DNA of 64,000 nt. Origin: Clostridia bacterium. Lineage in GTDB: Bacteria > Bacillota > Clostridia > Acetivibrionales > DSM-27016. The stretch spans positions 186,001-250,000 of the forward strand of contig JAOAIJ010000009.1 of NCBI GenBank assembly GCA_026414765.1. Direction: 5' to 3'. The notes beneath the pieces were generated by a model. That model saw only the letters and a program-made list of their open reading frames with translations, ran no database searches and was not told the DNA's origin. Position 1 is the stretch's first letter; the number at the start of each line of letters is the position of its first letter. Of this stretch, positions 9,366 through 18,750 are shown one piece after another. The position numbers and the translations under genes are program-made.

Positions 9366-10403
9366 TTAACGTTTTATTACTATCTTTTTACTCAGCAGAA
9401 ACCGTTTCAAGGCAACCATGAATCCGCGCGGCACTTCCCTTTTCTCCTGAACGGGCTCTGCTATCGCTATTTCAGCCATTTTCATAATACTCTCAAAGGA
9501 ACCGGCCCCTGCTATAAATCTTGACGGATGACAAAACACTGCATCATCGATTCCGACTATTTTTCCAAGTTCCTCTTCTCTTTTTCCTGCCCAAGCCTTC
9601 GGAAGTCTTTTCCTGTCTCTGAATGAGCTTCCATTATCCCTGACAGTTTGTAGTAGATACTGCTCTTCCCTTGGATAAATAACGAATAAAACTTCCTTCT
9701 CCCTGTCTATTCTGGATAAAGTGTTTGCCCAGGGATAAGCTGCTTCCAGTATAAGAAGCTCCGGCCTTACCCGGTTATTATATGCATATACGACATACTC
9801 TCTTGCTTTAATATTGGAAATACGCTGATTGATTGTATTTCCAAGTGTAGCAGAAGCAAATTCCACTGCTTTGCTGAAAGCTTTTTCTTCAGATATACCG
9901 TCATCCCAGGGCGGGTTAAAACCTGCAATGATAGAAGTAATATTCATTGTGGGGATAATGGTTTCAGTAGTCCTAATACCATTATCCGCTGCATCAATAC
10001 TCTCAATCAGGACGGCATCTATATCTGAAAAGATTTCATCAACTTCTTTCTCCTGTAATTGCGGCTCTCTTGAAACTATAACTTCCTTACCGAATTTTCT
10101 CCATATCAAACCACATGCGGCATATGGAGTTCCGTTTTCACGATATTCCTTTTCAACCTGATGGTGGTCAAATTCCCCGTCTCCTACATCATATACCAGA
10201 TCAAGCTTGCTGAGGATCTCAGTATCTCTGGTCCTTACAACCTCTACGTCGAATAATTCCTTAAGTATGGCTGTTGCCATTACCTCATCCGCATGAAACC
10301 TGCCATTATGAGTACCTACTTTTCTAAATTGCTTCTTTGTATCGATTATAACCCCTTCTCTCCATAAGGTGATCTTACATGAATCAATCCCTCTTAAAAG
10401 CAA
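9366..10403 (-). CDS. MYG1-family (UPF0160) putative metal-dependent hydrolase
   Basis: Up to 345 residues. The opening GTHNGRFHADEVMATAIL and the later DVGDGEFDHHQ match the MYG1 family, DHH-like phosphoesterases with an HxD/DHH metal site. The eukaryotic member is a mitochondrial/nuclear 3'-5' RNA exonuclease; the bacterial role is not established. The start is uncertain. The only usable in-frame start is a TTG at 10403 without a ribosome binding site, while a purine-rich GGAGAGAAGGGG (complement of 10352-10363) lies just before an ATA-ATC stretch nearer the conserved core. The gene stands alone, convergent with the AraC gene. Confidence 0.8.
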   Translation of the reverse strand: MLLRGIDSCKITLWREGVIIDTKKQFRKVGTHNGRFHADEVMATAILKELFDVEVVRTRDTEILSKLDLVYDVGDGEFDHHQVEKEYRENGTPYAACGLIWRKFGKEVIVSREPQLQEKEVDEIFSDIDAVLIESIDAADNGIRTTETIIPTMNITSIIAGFNPPWDDGISEEKAFSKAVEFASATLGNTINQRISNIKAREYVVYAYNNRVRPELLILEAAYPWANTLSRIDREKEVLFVIYPREEQYLLQTVRDNGSSFRDRKRLPKAWAGKREEELGKIVGIDDAVFCHPSRFIAGAGSFESIMKMAEIAIAEPVQEKREVPRGFMVALKRFLLSKKIVIKR

Positions 10404-10621
10404 GAAAATATGTTGTCAAAACTATTATTAGCTGTGCGGAAAATTTGATTCAGGTATAACCATGTAGAAAATGAAAAAAGAACAAATATGTTTTCATTGA
10501 AAAGATTCATCCTAAAATTTGTATTCATGAATGTTCACAATTTATTAATATTGTAATCACAGAACACACACATTGACAGGATAGAATAAAATCATCAAAT
10601 GATGAAAGGAGTTATATAAAA

Positions 10622-11527
10622 ATGAGTAAAAAGAAAGTACTTATAGCACTTGCAGTTACTACTGCACTTACCCTTCCTCTCTCAGTTTTTGCTGCCACTT
10701 CAGATACCCAGGTTGCAAAAAGCATACGCGGTTTCTTTGGAATTGACTTTTCCAAACTAACCGAAAAACAAAAAACAGACGCTAAGGATTATGGCAAAAA
10801 AATGGCTGATCTGCAAAAAGATTTCATTAACAAGATGGTTGAGAATGGATCAATGACAAAAGAGCAGGGTGATGCGGAAATCAAAAGAATAGACGAAGCT
10901 ATTAAGAACGGGGAAGAACTCAATTTCCTGTCAGGTTTCGGAAGAGGAAGGGGCGGTTTTAGCGGTCCTGGAATGAAGGGTGGTTTGGGCATTGGAAAAA
11001 TCGACACTTCAAAGCTTACTGACCAGCAAAAAGCTGATCTGAAGGATTCCCGCAAAAAAATAATCGAACTGCAAAAGGAATCTATCAGCAAATTAGTTGC
11101 AAACGGTCTTCTTACCAAAGAACAAGGCGATGCTGTTATAAAGAAAGCTGAAGAGACAGCAGCCGAAATTGAAAGCGGCGACCTGACTGCGGGAATGGGT
11201 CTTGGAAGAGATAGTTTCGGTTTCTTTGGTATGTATAGAACTGATGCTTCCACGTTGACTGAAAAGCAAAAAACAGACCTGAGTGAAATAAAAACTAAAA
11301 TGACTGCACTACACAAGGAATTGATAAACAAACTCGTTGCCAATGGTACTATTACCAAGGAAGAGGGCGATGCCGCCATCCAAAGGCTCGACAATATGAA
11401 AGATTTTGACGGACAATACGGTATGCACGGTAAAAAGGGAATGAAAAAAGGACGCTTTGGCAGTCCCGGGAGACAGGGCAACACAACGACAACCAACAGC
11501 TCAATCACAACACAGGCTGCTTCATAA
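10622..11527 (+). CDS. Secreted protein with three DUF2680-type repeats
   Basis: 301 residues. A clear signal peptide (MSKKKVLIALAVTTALTLPLSVFA) is followed by three copies, about 80 residues apart, of a charged helical unit. Each has the pattern LTxxQKxDLxDxxKKMxxLQKExINKLVANGxxTKEQGDAxI, which I recognise as DUF2680 (YckD-like). Gly/Phe/Arg-rich linkers (for example FGRGRGGFSGPGMKGG) separate the units and the tail is Thr/Ser-rich. The function is unknown; small DUF2680 proteins occur widely in spore-forming Firmicutes. GAAAGGAG precedes the ATG, and a strong bidirectional terminator follows. Confidence 0.85.
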   Translation: MSKKKVLIALAVTTALTLPLSVFAATSDTQVAKSIRGFFGIDFSKLTEKQKTDAKDYGKKMADLQKDFINKMVENGSMTKEQGDAEIKRIDEAIKNGEELNFLSGFGRGRGGFSGPGMKGGLGIGKIDTSKLTDQQKADLKDSRKKIIELQKESISKLVANGLLTKEQGDAVIKKAEETAAEIESGDLTAGMGLGRDSFGFFGMYRTDASTLTEKQKTDLSEIKTKMTALHKELINKLVANGTITKEEGDAAIQRLDNMKDFDGQYGMHGKKGMKKGRFGSPGRQGNTTTTNSSITTQAAS

Positions 11528-11532
11528 ATAAA

Positions 11533-11591
11533 AAAAATAAACCCTTTATGACAGGAATTTTATAATTCACAATCATAAAGGGTTTATTTTT
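11533..11591. terminator. Bidirectional terminator
   Basis: A 19-bp perfect stem, 11533-11551 with 11573-11591 (core AAACCCTTTATGA / TCATAAAGGGTTT). It has A-rich and T-rich flanks on both sides and ends both the DUF2680 gene and the convergent hydrogenase operon. Confidence 0.9.
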
Positions 11592-11621
11592 GTATTAAGA
11601 GCATTACTATGACACTATTGT

Positions 11622-13346
11622 TTACCTTGCTTCATAGTGAGTGTGCAAGAGATGATGTGCCTTATGACTTCCCGGCTCTCCAAGGTATTCCTCATATAAC
11701 TTTTTGATCTCAGGGTTATCGTGGGATTTCCTTTTTTCACAAGCCTTGTCTATTGCATAAATACCTTCTATCCTCTTTTGCTTGACTTCTTCAGTTTTCG
11801 ATTTATCCATTATGATAGGTTGTCCGCCCCCATTTATACATCCACCCGGACAGGCCATAACCTCAACGAAATGGTAATCAGCCTCTCCAGCCTTTATTTT
11901 ATCCAGAAGCTTAGCTGCATTTGCAGTACCGCTTGCTACAGCTACTTTTATTTCCATACTGTTAATATTTATCACAGCTTCCTTGATACCGTCAATTCCC
12001 CGGACAGCAGTATATTCTACCTCCTTCAGGTCTTTGCCCGTAAGCCTGTCCGCCACTGTACGCAGTGCTGCTTCCATTACACCACCGGTATTTCCGAATA
12101 TGACCCCGGCACCTGAGTAAGTACCCATTATGCTGTCATAGCTGCTGTCAGGCAGTTCCTGAAATTCTATCCTTGCCTGCTTTATCATTTTTGCCAGTTC
12201 CCTTGTAGTAATAACTGCATCTACATCCCTCAGTCCGTCTGTTCCCATCTCTTTCCTCTCAGACTCGTATTTCTTAGCTGTGCACGGCATTACTGAAACT
12301 ACAAATATATTCCTGGGGTCAATACCGGACTTCTCTGCATAGTAAGACTTTGCTACTGCACCAAACATCTGCTGCGGTGATTTGCAACTGGAAAGATTTC
12401 CAATGAAATCATGATATTTATGCTCACAAAACTTGACCCATCCAGGAGAGCAGGAAGTTATCAGAGGAAGCTTGCCGCCGTTATTTATCCTTTGAATCAG
12501 TTCATTACCCTCTTCTATTATAGTAAGATCCGCACTGAAGTTCGTATCAAATACCTTGTCGAAACCTAGTCTTCTCAGAGCACTAGTCAATTTGCCTTCT
12601 ACATTTGTACCTACAGGCATACCAAACTCTTCACCAAGAGCTATTCTTACAGCAGGTGCAGTCTGTACTACAACGTGAAGATCAGAATTTTCCAAAGCAT
12701 CCCAGACCTTATCCGTATCATCTCTTTCCTGAAGTGCACCGACAGGACAAATTTTAATACACTGACCACAGTTTATGCACTCATACTCATTCAAGCTATT
12801 CTCGTAGGGAGTCGTAACTGAAGTATGAGCACCTCTGTAAGCATAGTTTATAACTCCCACACTCTGTGTTTTGTCACATACACTTACACAACGTCCGCAA
12901 AGTACACACTTGCTTGGATCCCTCACTACAGGTGCCGATGTATCTATCAACCCACGGTCTGATTTCTTTTCATAAGGAATATCATTTATTCCCATTTCAT
13001 TGCAAAGTTTCTGAAGCTCGCAGTTCATATTTCTTGAACATGATAAACATTCCCTGTTATGGTTTGCCATAATAAGTTCTAAAATATTCTGTCTTGCTTC
13101 CCTGACAGTTTTATTTGCGGTCCTTACTTCCATTCCCTCACAAACCTTTGTTACACATGCGGGATGTAATCCCCTCCATCCTTCTACTTCAACAACGCAA
13201 ATTCTGCACGAACCAACCTCGTTAATACCCTTCATATAGCATAATGTAGGAATGTCAATCTTTAACTGTTTAGCCGCCTGCAATACGGTAGTATCCTTAG
13301 GTACTGAAATTTCAAGACCATCTATCTTAATATTAATCATATCCAT
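11622..13346 (-). CDS. hydA: [FeFe] hydrogenase catalytic subunit (NADH-linked, HydA)
   Basis: 574 residues from the ATG at 13346, which has AAGGGGG upstream; the longer frame to 13409 overlaps hydB and is unlikely. Domains in order: an N-terminal plant-type [2Fe-2S] domain (CYMKGINEVGSCRICVVEV, then C); a His-ligated [4Fe-4S] segment (HNRECLSCSRNMNC); two ferredoxin clusters (CVLCGRCVSVC, CINCGQCIKICP); then the H-cluster domain. The H-cluster domain has TSCSPGW with Cys near residue 299, MPCTAKKYE, and ACPGGCINGGG, so all H-cluster cysteines are present. It makes or uses H2 with electrons from NADH through HydB and HydC. The trimer resembles the NADH-dependent group containing Syntrophomonas Hyd1ABC. 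Last gene of the operon, two bases after hydB. Confidence 0.92.
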   Translation of the reverse strand: MDMINIKIDGLEISVPKDTTVLQAAKQLKIDIPTLCYMKGINEVGSCRICVVEVEGWRGLHPACVTKVCEGMEVRTANKTVREARQNILELIMANHNRECLSCSRNMNCELQKLCNEMGINDIPYEKKSDRGLIDTSAPVVRDPSKCVLCGRCVSVCDKTQSVGVINYAYRGAHTSVTTPYENSLNEYECINCGQCIKICPVGALQERDDTDKVWDALENSDLHVVVQTAPAVRIALGEEFGMPVGTNVEGKLTSALRRLGFDKVFDTNFSADLTIIEEGNELIQRINNGGKLPLITSCSPGWVKFCEHKYHDFIGNLSSCKSPQQMFGAVAKSYYAEKSGIDPRNIFVVSVMPCTAKKYESERKEMGTDGLRDVDAVITTRELAKMIKQARIEFQELPDSSYDSIMGTYSGAGVIFGNTGGVMEAALRTVADRLTGKDLKEVEYTAVRGIDGIKEAVININSMEIKVAVASGTANAAKLLDKIKAGEADYHFVEVMACPGGCINGGGQPIIMDKSKTEEVKQKRIEGIYAIDKACEKRKSHDNPEIKKLYEEYLGEPGSHKAHHLLHTHYEAR

Positions 13347-13348
13347 GG

Positions 13349-14656
13349 TTATTTTACCCCCTTGCTGCTCGTGCCGCTTGTCCCAAAAGTGCATTTCCCG
13401 GTAGAACACTTGCCTGCAGTATGCGCTTCAAATTCTTCTTCAAAAAACTTAAGCAAAGTGATTACAGGTACAGGAGCGCTTTGTCCCAATCCGCAGAAGC
13501 TTGTAGTTTTCATTGTCTGAGCCAGACTCTTCAGCTTTTTGATATCCGCAGCAGTTCCTTTGCCCTCTGTCAGTCTCTCAAGTATTTCTACCATTCTTTG
13601 ATTTCCTTCCCTGCACGGGGTGCACTTGCCACAAGACTCTTCCTCGAAAAATTCCATTACTGTCTTAAGATAATCCACCGGACAGTGGCTGTCATCCACT
13701 ACTAATACTGCACCTGAGCCGAGTGATAATCCGTTCTTTTTCAGATCATTATAGCAGATTTTTGTATCTAACAAGCTCTCAGGAAAACAAGCACCGGATG
13801 ATCCACCCAAATGTACAAATTTAAGTTTTCCACCGTTTGGAATTCCTCCACCGATGTCATATATAAGTTCCCTGAGCGTAATACCGAAGGGGACTTCATA
13901 TACACCTCTGTTTACTACATTTCCCGAAAGACACATAAGCTTGGTGCCACCGCTGAAATCCGTTCCAAAAGAACTGAACTTGTCTCCACCCTCACTGATT
14001 ATCCAGGGAATGCAGGAGTAAGTTTCAACATTGTTCAGTATGGTCGGCATCTGATACAGTCCACAGTTTTTAATATATGGCGGCTTTTGCCTTGGCCTTC
14101 CGGGCTTACCCTCAATAGATTCAACAAGTGCAGTATTTTCACCACATACATAAGCACCCGCCCCGGATACTACAAAAAGATCGAAATCAAAGCCTGCGCC
14201 CAGAATGTTCTTACCCAGGTAACCGGATTTTTTTGCATTCTCTATTGCGCTCTTTATAGTTCTCTGTATTGCTGTGTATTCTCCCCTTACATATATGTAA
14301 CCTTCTGTAGCTCCCATTATAAATGCGCCGATAGTCATACCTTCAATCAGCATCAAAGGGTCTTCCGCCATTATGTGCCTGTCCTTGAATGTACCGGGTT
14401 CACCTTCGTCAGCATTGCAAACCATATACTTGGGACCCTTTTTAATAGCATATGCCTGCTCCCACTTTATGCCAGTAGGATAAGCAGCCCCTCCCCTGCC
14501 AAACAGATTGGCTTTCTTGATTTCTTCTATAATATCCAAATGCTGCATGGTAATTGCTTTCTTAAGGCCTTTATACCCACCGTTTGCAATGTATTCCTCC
14601 ACAGAGTCAGGCTTTATCCTGCCGAATCTTGCACTTAAAATCCTAGTTCTTTCCAT
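13349..14656 (-). CDS. hydB: Hydrogenase NADH-oxidising flavin subunit (NuoF-like, HydB), short form
   Basis: 435 residues, essentially only the NuoF core. It has the NADH-binding phrase NLFGRGGAAYPTGIKW, the FMN segment CNADEGEPGTFKDR, and the [4Fe-4S] motif ESCGKCTPCREG near residue 345. The HydB of classical electron-bifurcating hydrogenases is about 600 residues, with an extra N-terminal thioredoxin-like [2Fe-2S] domain and two C-terminal [4Fe-4S] clusters; both are missing here. The protein ends in a short tail with two cysteines (AGKCSTGKCTFG). This size fits the NADH-only, non-bifurcating enzymes, which is an inference. Its start overlaps the end of hydC by 14 bases and uses GGAGGGG inside hydC. 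Confidence 0.9.
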   Translation of the reverse strand: MERTRILSARFGRIKPDSVEEYIANGGYKGLKKAITMQHLDIIEEIKKANLFGRGGAAYPTGIKWEQAYAIKKGPKYMVCNADEGEPGTFKDRHIMAEDPLMLIEGMTIGAFIMGATEGYIYVRGEYTAIQRTIKSAIENAKKSGYLGKNILGAGFDFDLFVVSGAGAYVCGENTALVESIEGKPGRPRQKPPYIKNCGLYQMPTILNNVETYSCIPWIISEGGDKFSSFGTDFSGGTKLMCLSGNVVNRGVYEVPFGITLRELIYDIGGGIPNGGKLKFVHLGGSSGACFPESLLDTKICYNDLKKNGLSLGSGAVLVVDDSHCPVDYLKTVMEFFEEESCGKCTPCREGNQRMVEILERLTEGKGTAADIKKLKSLAQTMKTTSFCGLGQSAPVPVITLLKFFEEEFEAHTAGKCSTGKCTFGTSGTSSKGVK

Positions 14657-15119
14657 AGTTAAGCCCCTCCCTGTAAGAAATCACTATATCTTTCAAACTT
14701 CCTTCCGTAAGGTTTCCATATACATTTTCACCTATCTTGATTGCGGGAGCTATGTCACAAGCCCCAAAGCAACTGGAAAGCATCAAAGTAAAAATTCCAT
14801 CTCCTGTGGTTTGTCCCGGCTTTATCCCAAGCTCCTTTTCCAGCATGTGTATTACATTTTCCGCACCTGATACATGACATGGACCACTTTTGCAAACTTC
14901 AATAAGGTATTTGCCCCTTGGCTCCATTCCAAACATAGCGTAAAAAGTAATAACCCCATATACCTTACTCAGTGGTAAATCAAGTGATTCAGCAACGTAA
15001 GACACCCATTCAGCCGGCAGATAGTTCTTTCCTGAAAGCAGCTGAAGTTCCAACATGATCTGGATAAGATTTTCCTTTGCATTCCCGAATTTGTCCAATA
15101 CCTCTTTGACCTTTTCCAT
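14643..15119 (-). CDS. hydC: Hydrogenase [2Fe-2S] subunit (NuoE-like, HydC)
   Basis: 158 residues with a helical N-terminal domain and a thioredoxin-like [2Fe-2S] fold. The four ligands are visible as CKSGPC (two cysteines four apart) near residue 76 and SSCFGAC near 117. It passes electrons between the HydB flavin and HydA. It is the first gene of a three-gene operon and has AGGAGG seven bases before its ATG. No Rex-like operator was found by eye in the upstream spacer. Confidence 0.9.
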   Translation of the reverse strand: MEKVKEVLDKFGNAKENLIQIMLELQLLSGKNYLPAEWVSYVAESLDLPLSKVYGVITFYAMFGMEPRGKYLIEVCKSGPCHVSGAENVIHMLEKELGIKPGQTTGDGIFTLMLSSCFGACDIAPAIKIGENVYGNLTEGSLKDIVISYREGLNYGKN

Positions 15120-15889
15120 TTTAACCTCCTATGTCCCCAGTGCACCAAATGAATCATCCCACCGGGCACACAAAAAGCTTTACTATACTTTCTATTGGGG
15201 TAAATGTATTTATTTCACTTCTTTGTTCATTCTAAAAATTAGCCTGCTTAATCATTCCCACCTTGATATATTAATTAAAATCCAACCGATCCTTTAAGTG
15301 TATACCAGTTTTACATGCCTAATTTTCCAAATAGCGCCAAGCTCTGCAACACTCTGCTATCAAGTTTCGCTTATGCACATAGTATATTGTATACATTGTA
15401 CCTCATCATTTACCTAATAATAGTTGTTTTTGCGGGCACTGATGAATTTGCGCTTGAAGAGCAGGATTCCGAAGGCACTTCTTAAGACCCATGCAAAGAA
15501 GCTTTTATCAGGTGTGTGGCAGCTGCAAATGCCCACATACCCTGATAGATTCGTTATTCATTATTTACAGGGAATAATCAGTGATTATCAGTGGAATATT
15601 TTACTGCCGCCATTGACAGGATTATTAAAACTTATCTACTTTATATTTTATATTATTATAAGTTTATGTCAATCAAAACTTTGATATTTTTTTCACATAT
15701 ACTGCGTTTTTGCTTTATTTTTCTGTCAATTATATCATTTTTCTTATATTTTTGACTTAATTTTCAATATAGACCGAGTAAATCGGATGCTATTCATGTA
15801 TACATTCCAAATTGCTTTACATTCGTGATGAAACATAATAAAATTAATACATAAATACTTACTTAAAAAACGAATTGGAGTTGATTGTT
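15120..15889. other. 770-base spacer upstream of the hydrogenase operon, no supported gene
   Basis: Strongly AT-rich except for a patch at about 15430-15560 with higher GC and codon-like composition. That patch is open from a TTG at 15424 (86 codons) but has no ribosome binding site and matches no family I know. It may be a decayed gene fragment or part of a long hydrogenase leader on the minus strand. The rest must hold the divergent promoters of hydC and the small zinc-ribbon gene at 15890; I could not place these confidently. Confidence 0.5.
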
Positions 15890-16093
15890 ATGAATAATAC
15901 TACAATCGATCTCTCTCATCACAATTCTCGTCATACCGAATGCTGTACCTGTATGAAAGGCTATCCGAAAAAATGCAGCTGCGGCGGATTAATTCATGCT
16001 GAATCAACTGATAGTGAGTCCTTTGGATTACTGGTTGTGTATAGGTGTGACTCTTGTAATTTTGTTTATGATGTTCAGGAAGAAGAGTACTAA
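15890..16093 (+). CDS. Small zinc-ribbon-like protein
   Basis: 67 residues with eight cysteines. They include a CCTC pair, a CSCG pair, and CDSC near the C-terminus in YRCDSCNFVYDV, so a zinc ribbon is likely. The ATG at 15890 is chosen because GGAG lies nine bases upstream; the frame is open to a TTG at 15875. I do not recognise the family. It is a single gene with its own terminator. The role is unknown; small Cys-rich proteins of this kind bind zinc or nucleic acid. Confidence 0.7.
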   Translation: MNNTTIDLSHHNSRHTECCTCMKGYPKKCSCGGLIHAESTDSESFGLLVVYRCDSCNFVYDVQEEEY

Positions 16094-16138
16094 AAAACGT
16101 ACCGTGTTTTTCTTATATTAATGTCAATTAGTACATTT

Positions 16139-16176
16139 AAGCATATGTTAACATATTGTTTTCATATGCTTTTTTG
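16139..16176 (+). terminator. Terminator after the zinc-ribbon gene
   Basis: AAGCATATG (16139-16147) pairs with CATATGCTT (16163-16171) and is followed by a T-tract. Confidence 0.75.
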
Positions 16177-16365
16177 TTGTCCACGAAAGTTCGTTTATTT
16201 GTGTATATCCATGATTCTGGGGGCAACTGACAAATTTATATTCTGACAAGCCTTTTCTACACTATTTTCATCTTTTATTGAATAAAATCTATATATACAT
16301 ATCGTTGCATTAGTAAATTAATTTTAGCTTACTAAGCATGCGACAAAACAAAGGAGGTTTTTCTT

Positions 16366-18690
16366 ATGAAGAGGATTTTAACCCTACTGCTGGTAGTATC
16401 ACTGTTAGTCGGTTCCATCTCATTTGCCGCCTGCCCAATTGAGGGTTCGCTGCAGAAGTCTGCAATAAGTCTTGTTCCTCCAAACGAGGGAAAAATAGCT
16501 GCTATGCTTATAAAGCAAGGTGCAATAAGCAAAAGTGCTACCCCTGAGGAAATTGAAAGTGCAGTAAATACATATCTCCACAAAAAAATGACAGCCGCTG
16601 CTGTAATAAATTCAGAGGCTGATAAGCAAAGTTTGCTCCGAAGTATTGTAACCTGTGGGGAAAAAAATCTCGACTACACCAACCTTCTTCACGGAAAAAA
16701 ATTTGGCAAAGGTATGACAACACCTCAGGGAGCATCGAATATTCCCTGGAATGGAGAAGTAAAAAAAGCCAGGCTACTGATACTTCTTGCTGAGTTTGGC
16801 AATGACGTGTATGACGATGGACCCCTTCATAATAATATTGAAAAGCCAGGTGTCCAAAACAACTCGGATATGTGGGTAAAGAATTTCAGCCTGGAACACT
16901 ACAACAGAATGTTGTTCACCAAAGGTGGCTATGACGCTGTTGACAAAGATGGCAGCAGTTTGCATCTGGATAGTATGATAGACTACTATCTTGAACAATC
17001 AGGAGGAAGTTTCAGGGTTGAGGGAAATTCTTACGGCTGGTTCAAACTTCCACATTCTGAAGCCTACTACGGCGACAATACGGAAGACGGTACTGATGAT
17101 AAAGCTCCAGGAAACCCAAGGGATCTGGTCAAGGATGTATTGTCAGAAGCGGCAAAAGCTGGAGTACCCTTTGAAGATTATGATTTGGAAGATCCTTATG
17201 ACCTGGACACTGACGGAAATTTTTATGAGCCTGATGGAATAGTCGACCGCCTCGTTATTGTGCATGCTGGAATCGACGAAAGCGGTGGAGGAGGAGCACA
17301 GGGAACAAATGCACTTTGGGCTCACAGTTGGGATCTGGGAGGTTTATACAAAATACCCGGTACAGAAATAAGGGCGTATAATTACATAATGCAAGGAGAA
17401 AACGGAAGTATAGGTGTATTCTGCCATGAGTTTGCGCATGATCTCGGAATCCCTGATGAGTATGATACCAGGTATAGCGGCAATGGAGATGCAGTGGGAT
17501 TCTATTCGCTGATGTCAAGCGGCAGTTGGACGGGAAAACCTCTGGGAACCAAACCGGCATCAATCAGCCCATGGGGACGGATAATGCTCCAGGGAATTTA
17601 TGGCGGTAACTGGATAAGAGTAAAGGAAGTTGATTCATCTGCCATTACAAAGGACGGGGTTAGTTTAAACCTGGATCAGTCAACAGTTAGAGGCACCAAC
17701 AGCCAGGTTATCAAAGTTAACCTGCCAAAACAAGCCGTACAGACAGTAGCACCATTTGAAGGCAGTTATGAATGGTTCAGTCAGAATAAAAATGATCTTA
17801 ACACATCTATGGCCACTACTCTTACTTTACCTGAAAGCAGTCATATTACACTTGATTTTTGGACCTGGTTCTTTATAGAAGAAGGATATGACTATGCATA
17901 TATTGATGTCTCAACAAATAACGGAATAAATTGGACTAATTTGAAAACCTATAACGGCAGCAGTAACGGTTGGATAAACGAGAAAATAGATTTATCCCCT
18001 TATTCCGGCAAACAGGTAAAAATCCGATTCATGTGCACTACTGACGGCGGATATCTGGAAAAAGGTATTTATCTGGATAGTATAAAGGTTGTTACATCTG
18101 ATGGAAATGTGATTTTCCAGGACAATGCCGAAACCGACACCGGCAGTTGGGAATACAGAGGTAACGGCTTTACCCGTTATCAGGGCTTTGAACACAAGGA
18201 CAATTATTATCTTATTGAGTGGAGAACTCCAAAAGGAACAGATGCAGCACTTAACTACGGGTATAACTGGGTTGATCCAATAGCCGGAACAGTAGAGTTT
18301 TTCCCGCAGGAACCTGGTATGCTTGTATGGTACGCAAATGATGCTTACGTGGACAATTGGGTAGGTATCCATCCTGGTTATGGTTTCCTGGGAATTGTAG
18401 ATTCACATCCTACACCAATTGTAGCTAATGGAGTTGACATCAGAACAAGAATACAAATCCATGATGCTTCTTTCAGCTTGACTTCCGTTCCGGACAAAGT
18501 ATTTACATTTTTCGGCAAGACCAAGCTTTTGCAGGGAAAACAGGCAGTTCCTGAGTTCAGCGATTCGCAAAGCTATTGGAATAACAAAGCCCCAAGTGCA
18601 GGTCTCCAGCTTCCGAAATTTGGGCTTAAGTTCAAGGTAGCAGGACAATCGCAGGATAATTCGACTACAGAGATTGTTCTTTATAAATAG
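16366..18690 (+). CDS. Secreted M6-family metalloprotease (immune inhibitor A-like)
   Basis: 774 residues. A signal peptide (MKRILTLLLVVSLLVGSISFA) and a propeptide of about 100 residues precede the M6 catalytic domain. The zinc site HEFAHDLGIPDE is at 354-365, with His354, Glu355 and His358, and the following Gly and Asp as in the family. A jelly-roll/MAM-like region around 490-600 (DFWTWFFIEEGYDYAYIDVSTNNG) and a C-terminal domain follow, as in Bacillus InhA. The ACP right after the signal could be mistaken for a lipobox, but Phe at -3 argues for ordinary secretion. AAAGGAGG precedes the ATG. It probably degrades extracellular proteins. Monocistronic, with a strong terminator. Confidence 0.9.
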   Translation: MKRILTLLLVVSLLVGSISFAACPIEGSLQKSAISLVPPNEGKIAAMLIKQGAISKSATPEEIESAVNTYLHKKMTAAAVINSEADKQSLLRSIVTCGEKNLDYTNLLHGKKFGKGMTTPQGASNIPWNGEVKKARLLILLAEFGNDVYDDGPLHNNIEKPGVQNNSDMWVKNFSLEHYNRMLFTKGGYDAVDKDGSSLHLDSMIDYYLEQSGGSFRVEGNSYGWFKLPHSEAYYGDNTEDGTDDKAPGNPRDLVKDVLSEAAKAGVPFEDYDLEDPYDLDTDGNFYEPDGIVDRLVIVHAGIDESGGGGAQGTNALWAHSWDLGGLYKIPGTEIRAYNYIMQGENGSIGVFCHEFAHDLGIPDEYDTRYSGNGDAVGFYSLMSSGSWTGKPLGTKPASISPWGRIMLQGIYGGNWIRVKEVDSSAITKDGVSLNLDQSTVRGTNSQVIKVNLPKQAVQTVAPFEGSYEWFSQNKNDLNTSMATTLTLPESSHITLDFWTWFFIEEGYDYAYIDVSTNNGINWTNLKTYNGSSNGWINEKIDLSPYSGKQVKIRFMCTTDGGYLEKGIYLDSIKVVTSDGNVIFQDNAETDTGSWEYRGNGFTRYQGFEHKDNYYLIEWRTPKGTDAALNYGYNWVDPIAGTVEFFPQEPGMLVWYANDAYVDNWVGIHPGYGFLGIVDSHPTPIVANGVDIRTRIQIHDASFSLTSVPDKVFTFFGKTKLLQGKQAVPEFSDSQSYWNNKAPSAGLQLPKFGLKFKVAGQSQDNSTTEIVLYK

Positions 18691-18707
18691 ACCAAAGACA
18701 GAAAGGA

Positions 18708-18750
18708 GAACCACTGATAGGATATATATCCCGTCAGTGGTTCCCTTTTT
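18708..18750 (+). terminator. Terminator after the M6 protease gene
   Basis: GAACCACTGA (18708-18717) pairs with TCAGTGGTTC (18734-18743). The loop itself contains the palindrome GGATATATATCC. CCTTTTT follows. Confidence 0.9.

Noticed and set aside
10789-11508. 239-codon frame on the minus strand
   Set aside because: It lies wholly opposite the DUF2680 gene, whose repeats produce the apparent repeats in it; no ribosome binding site.
13347-13409. Longer hydA start at 13409
   Set aside because: It would overlap hydB by 61 bases and has no ribosome binding site; the ATG at 13346 has AAGGGGG and gives the normal N-terminus.
13811-14638. 275-codon frame on the plus strand
   Set aside because: Shadow of hydB on the opposite strand, with unlikely composition and no ribosome binding site.
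15120-15420. Rex operator or riboswitch upstream of the hydrogenase operon
   Set aside because: No TTGTTAA-type palindrome and no known riboswitch core could be recognised by eye.
16182-16193. ACGAA-AG-TTCGT as a second LexA box
   Set aside because: The spacing does not fit the SOS consensus, and it is far from the next start.
16366-16450. M6 protease as a lipoprotein
   Set aside because: The residues before the Cys (Phe-Ala-Ala) do not fit a lipobox; ordinary signal cleavage is more likely.
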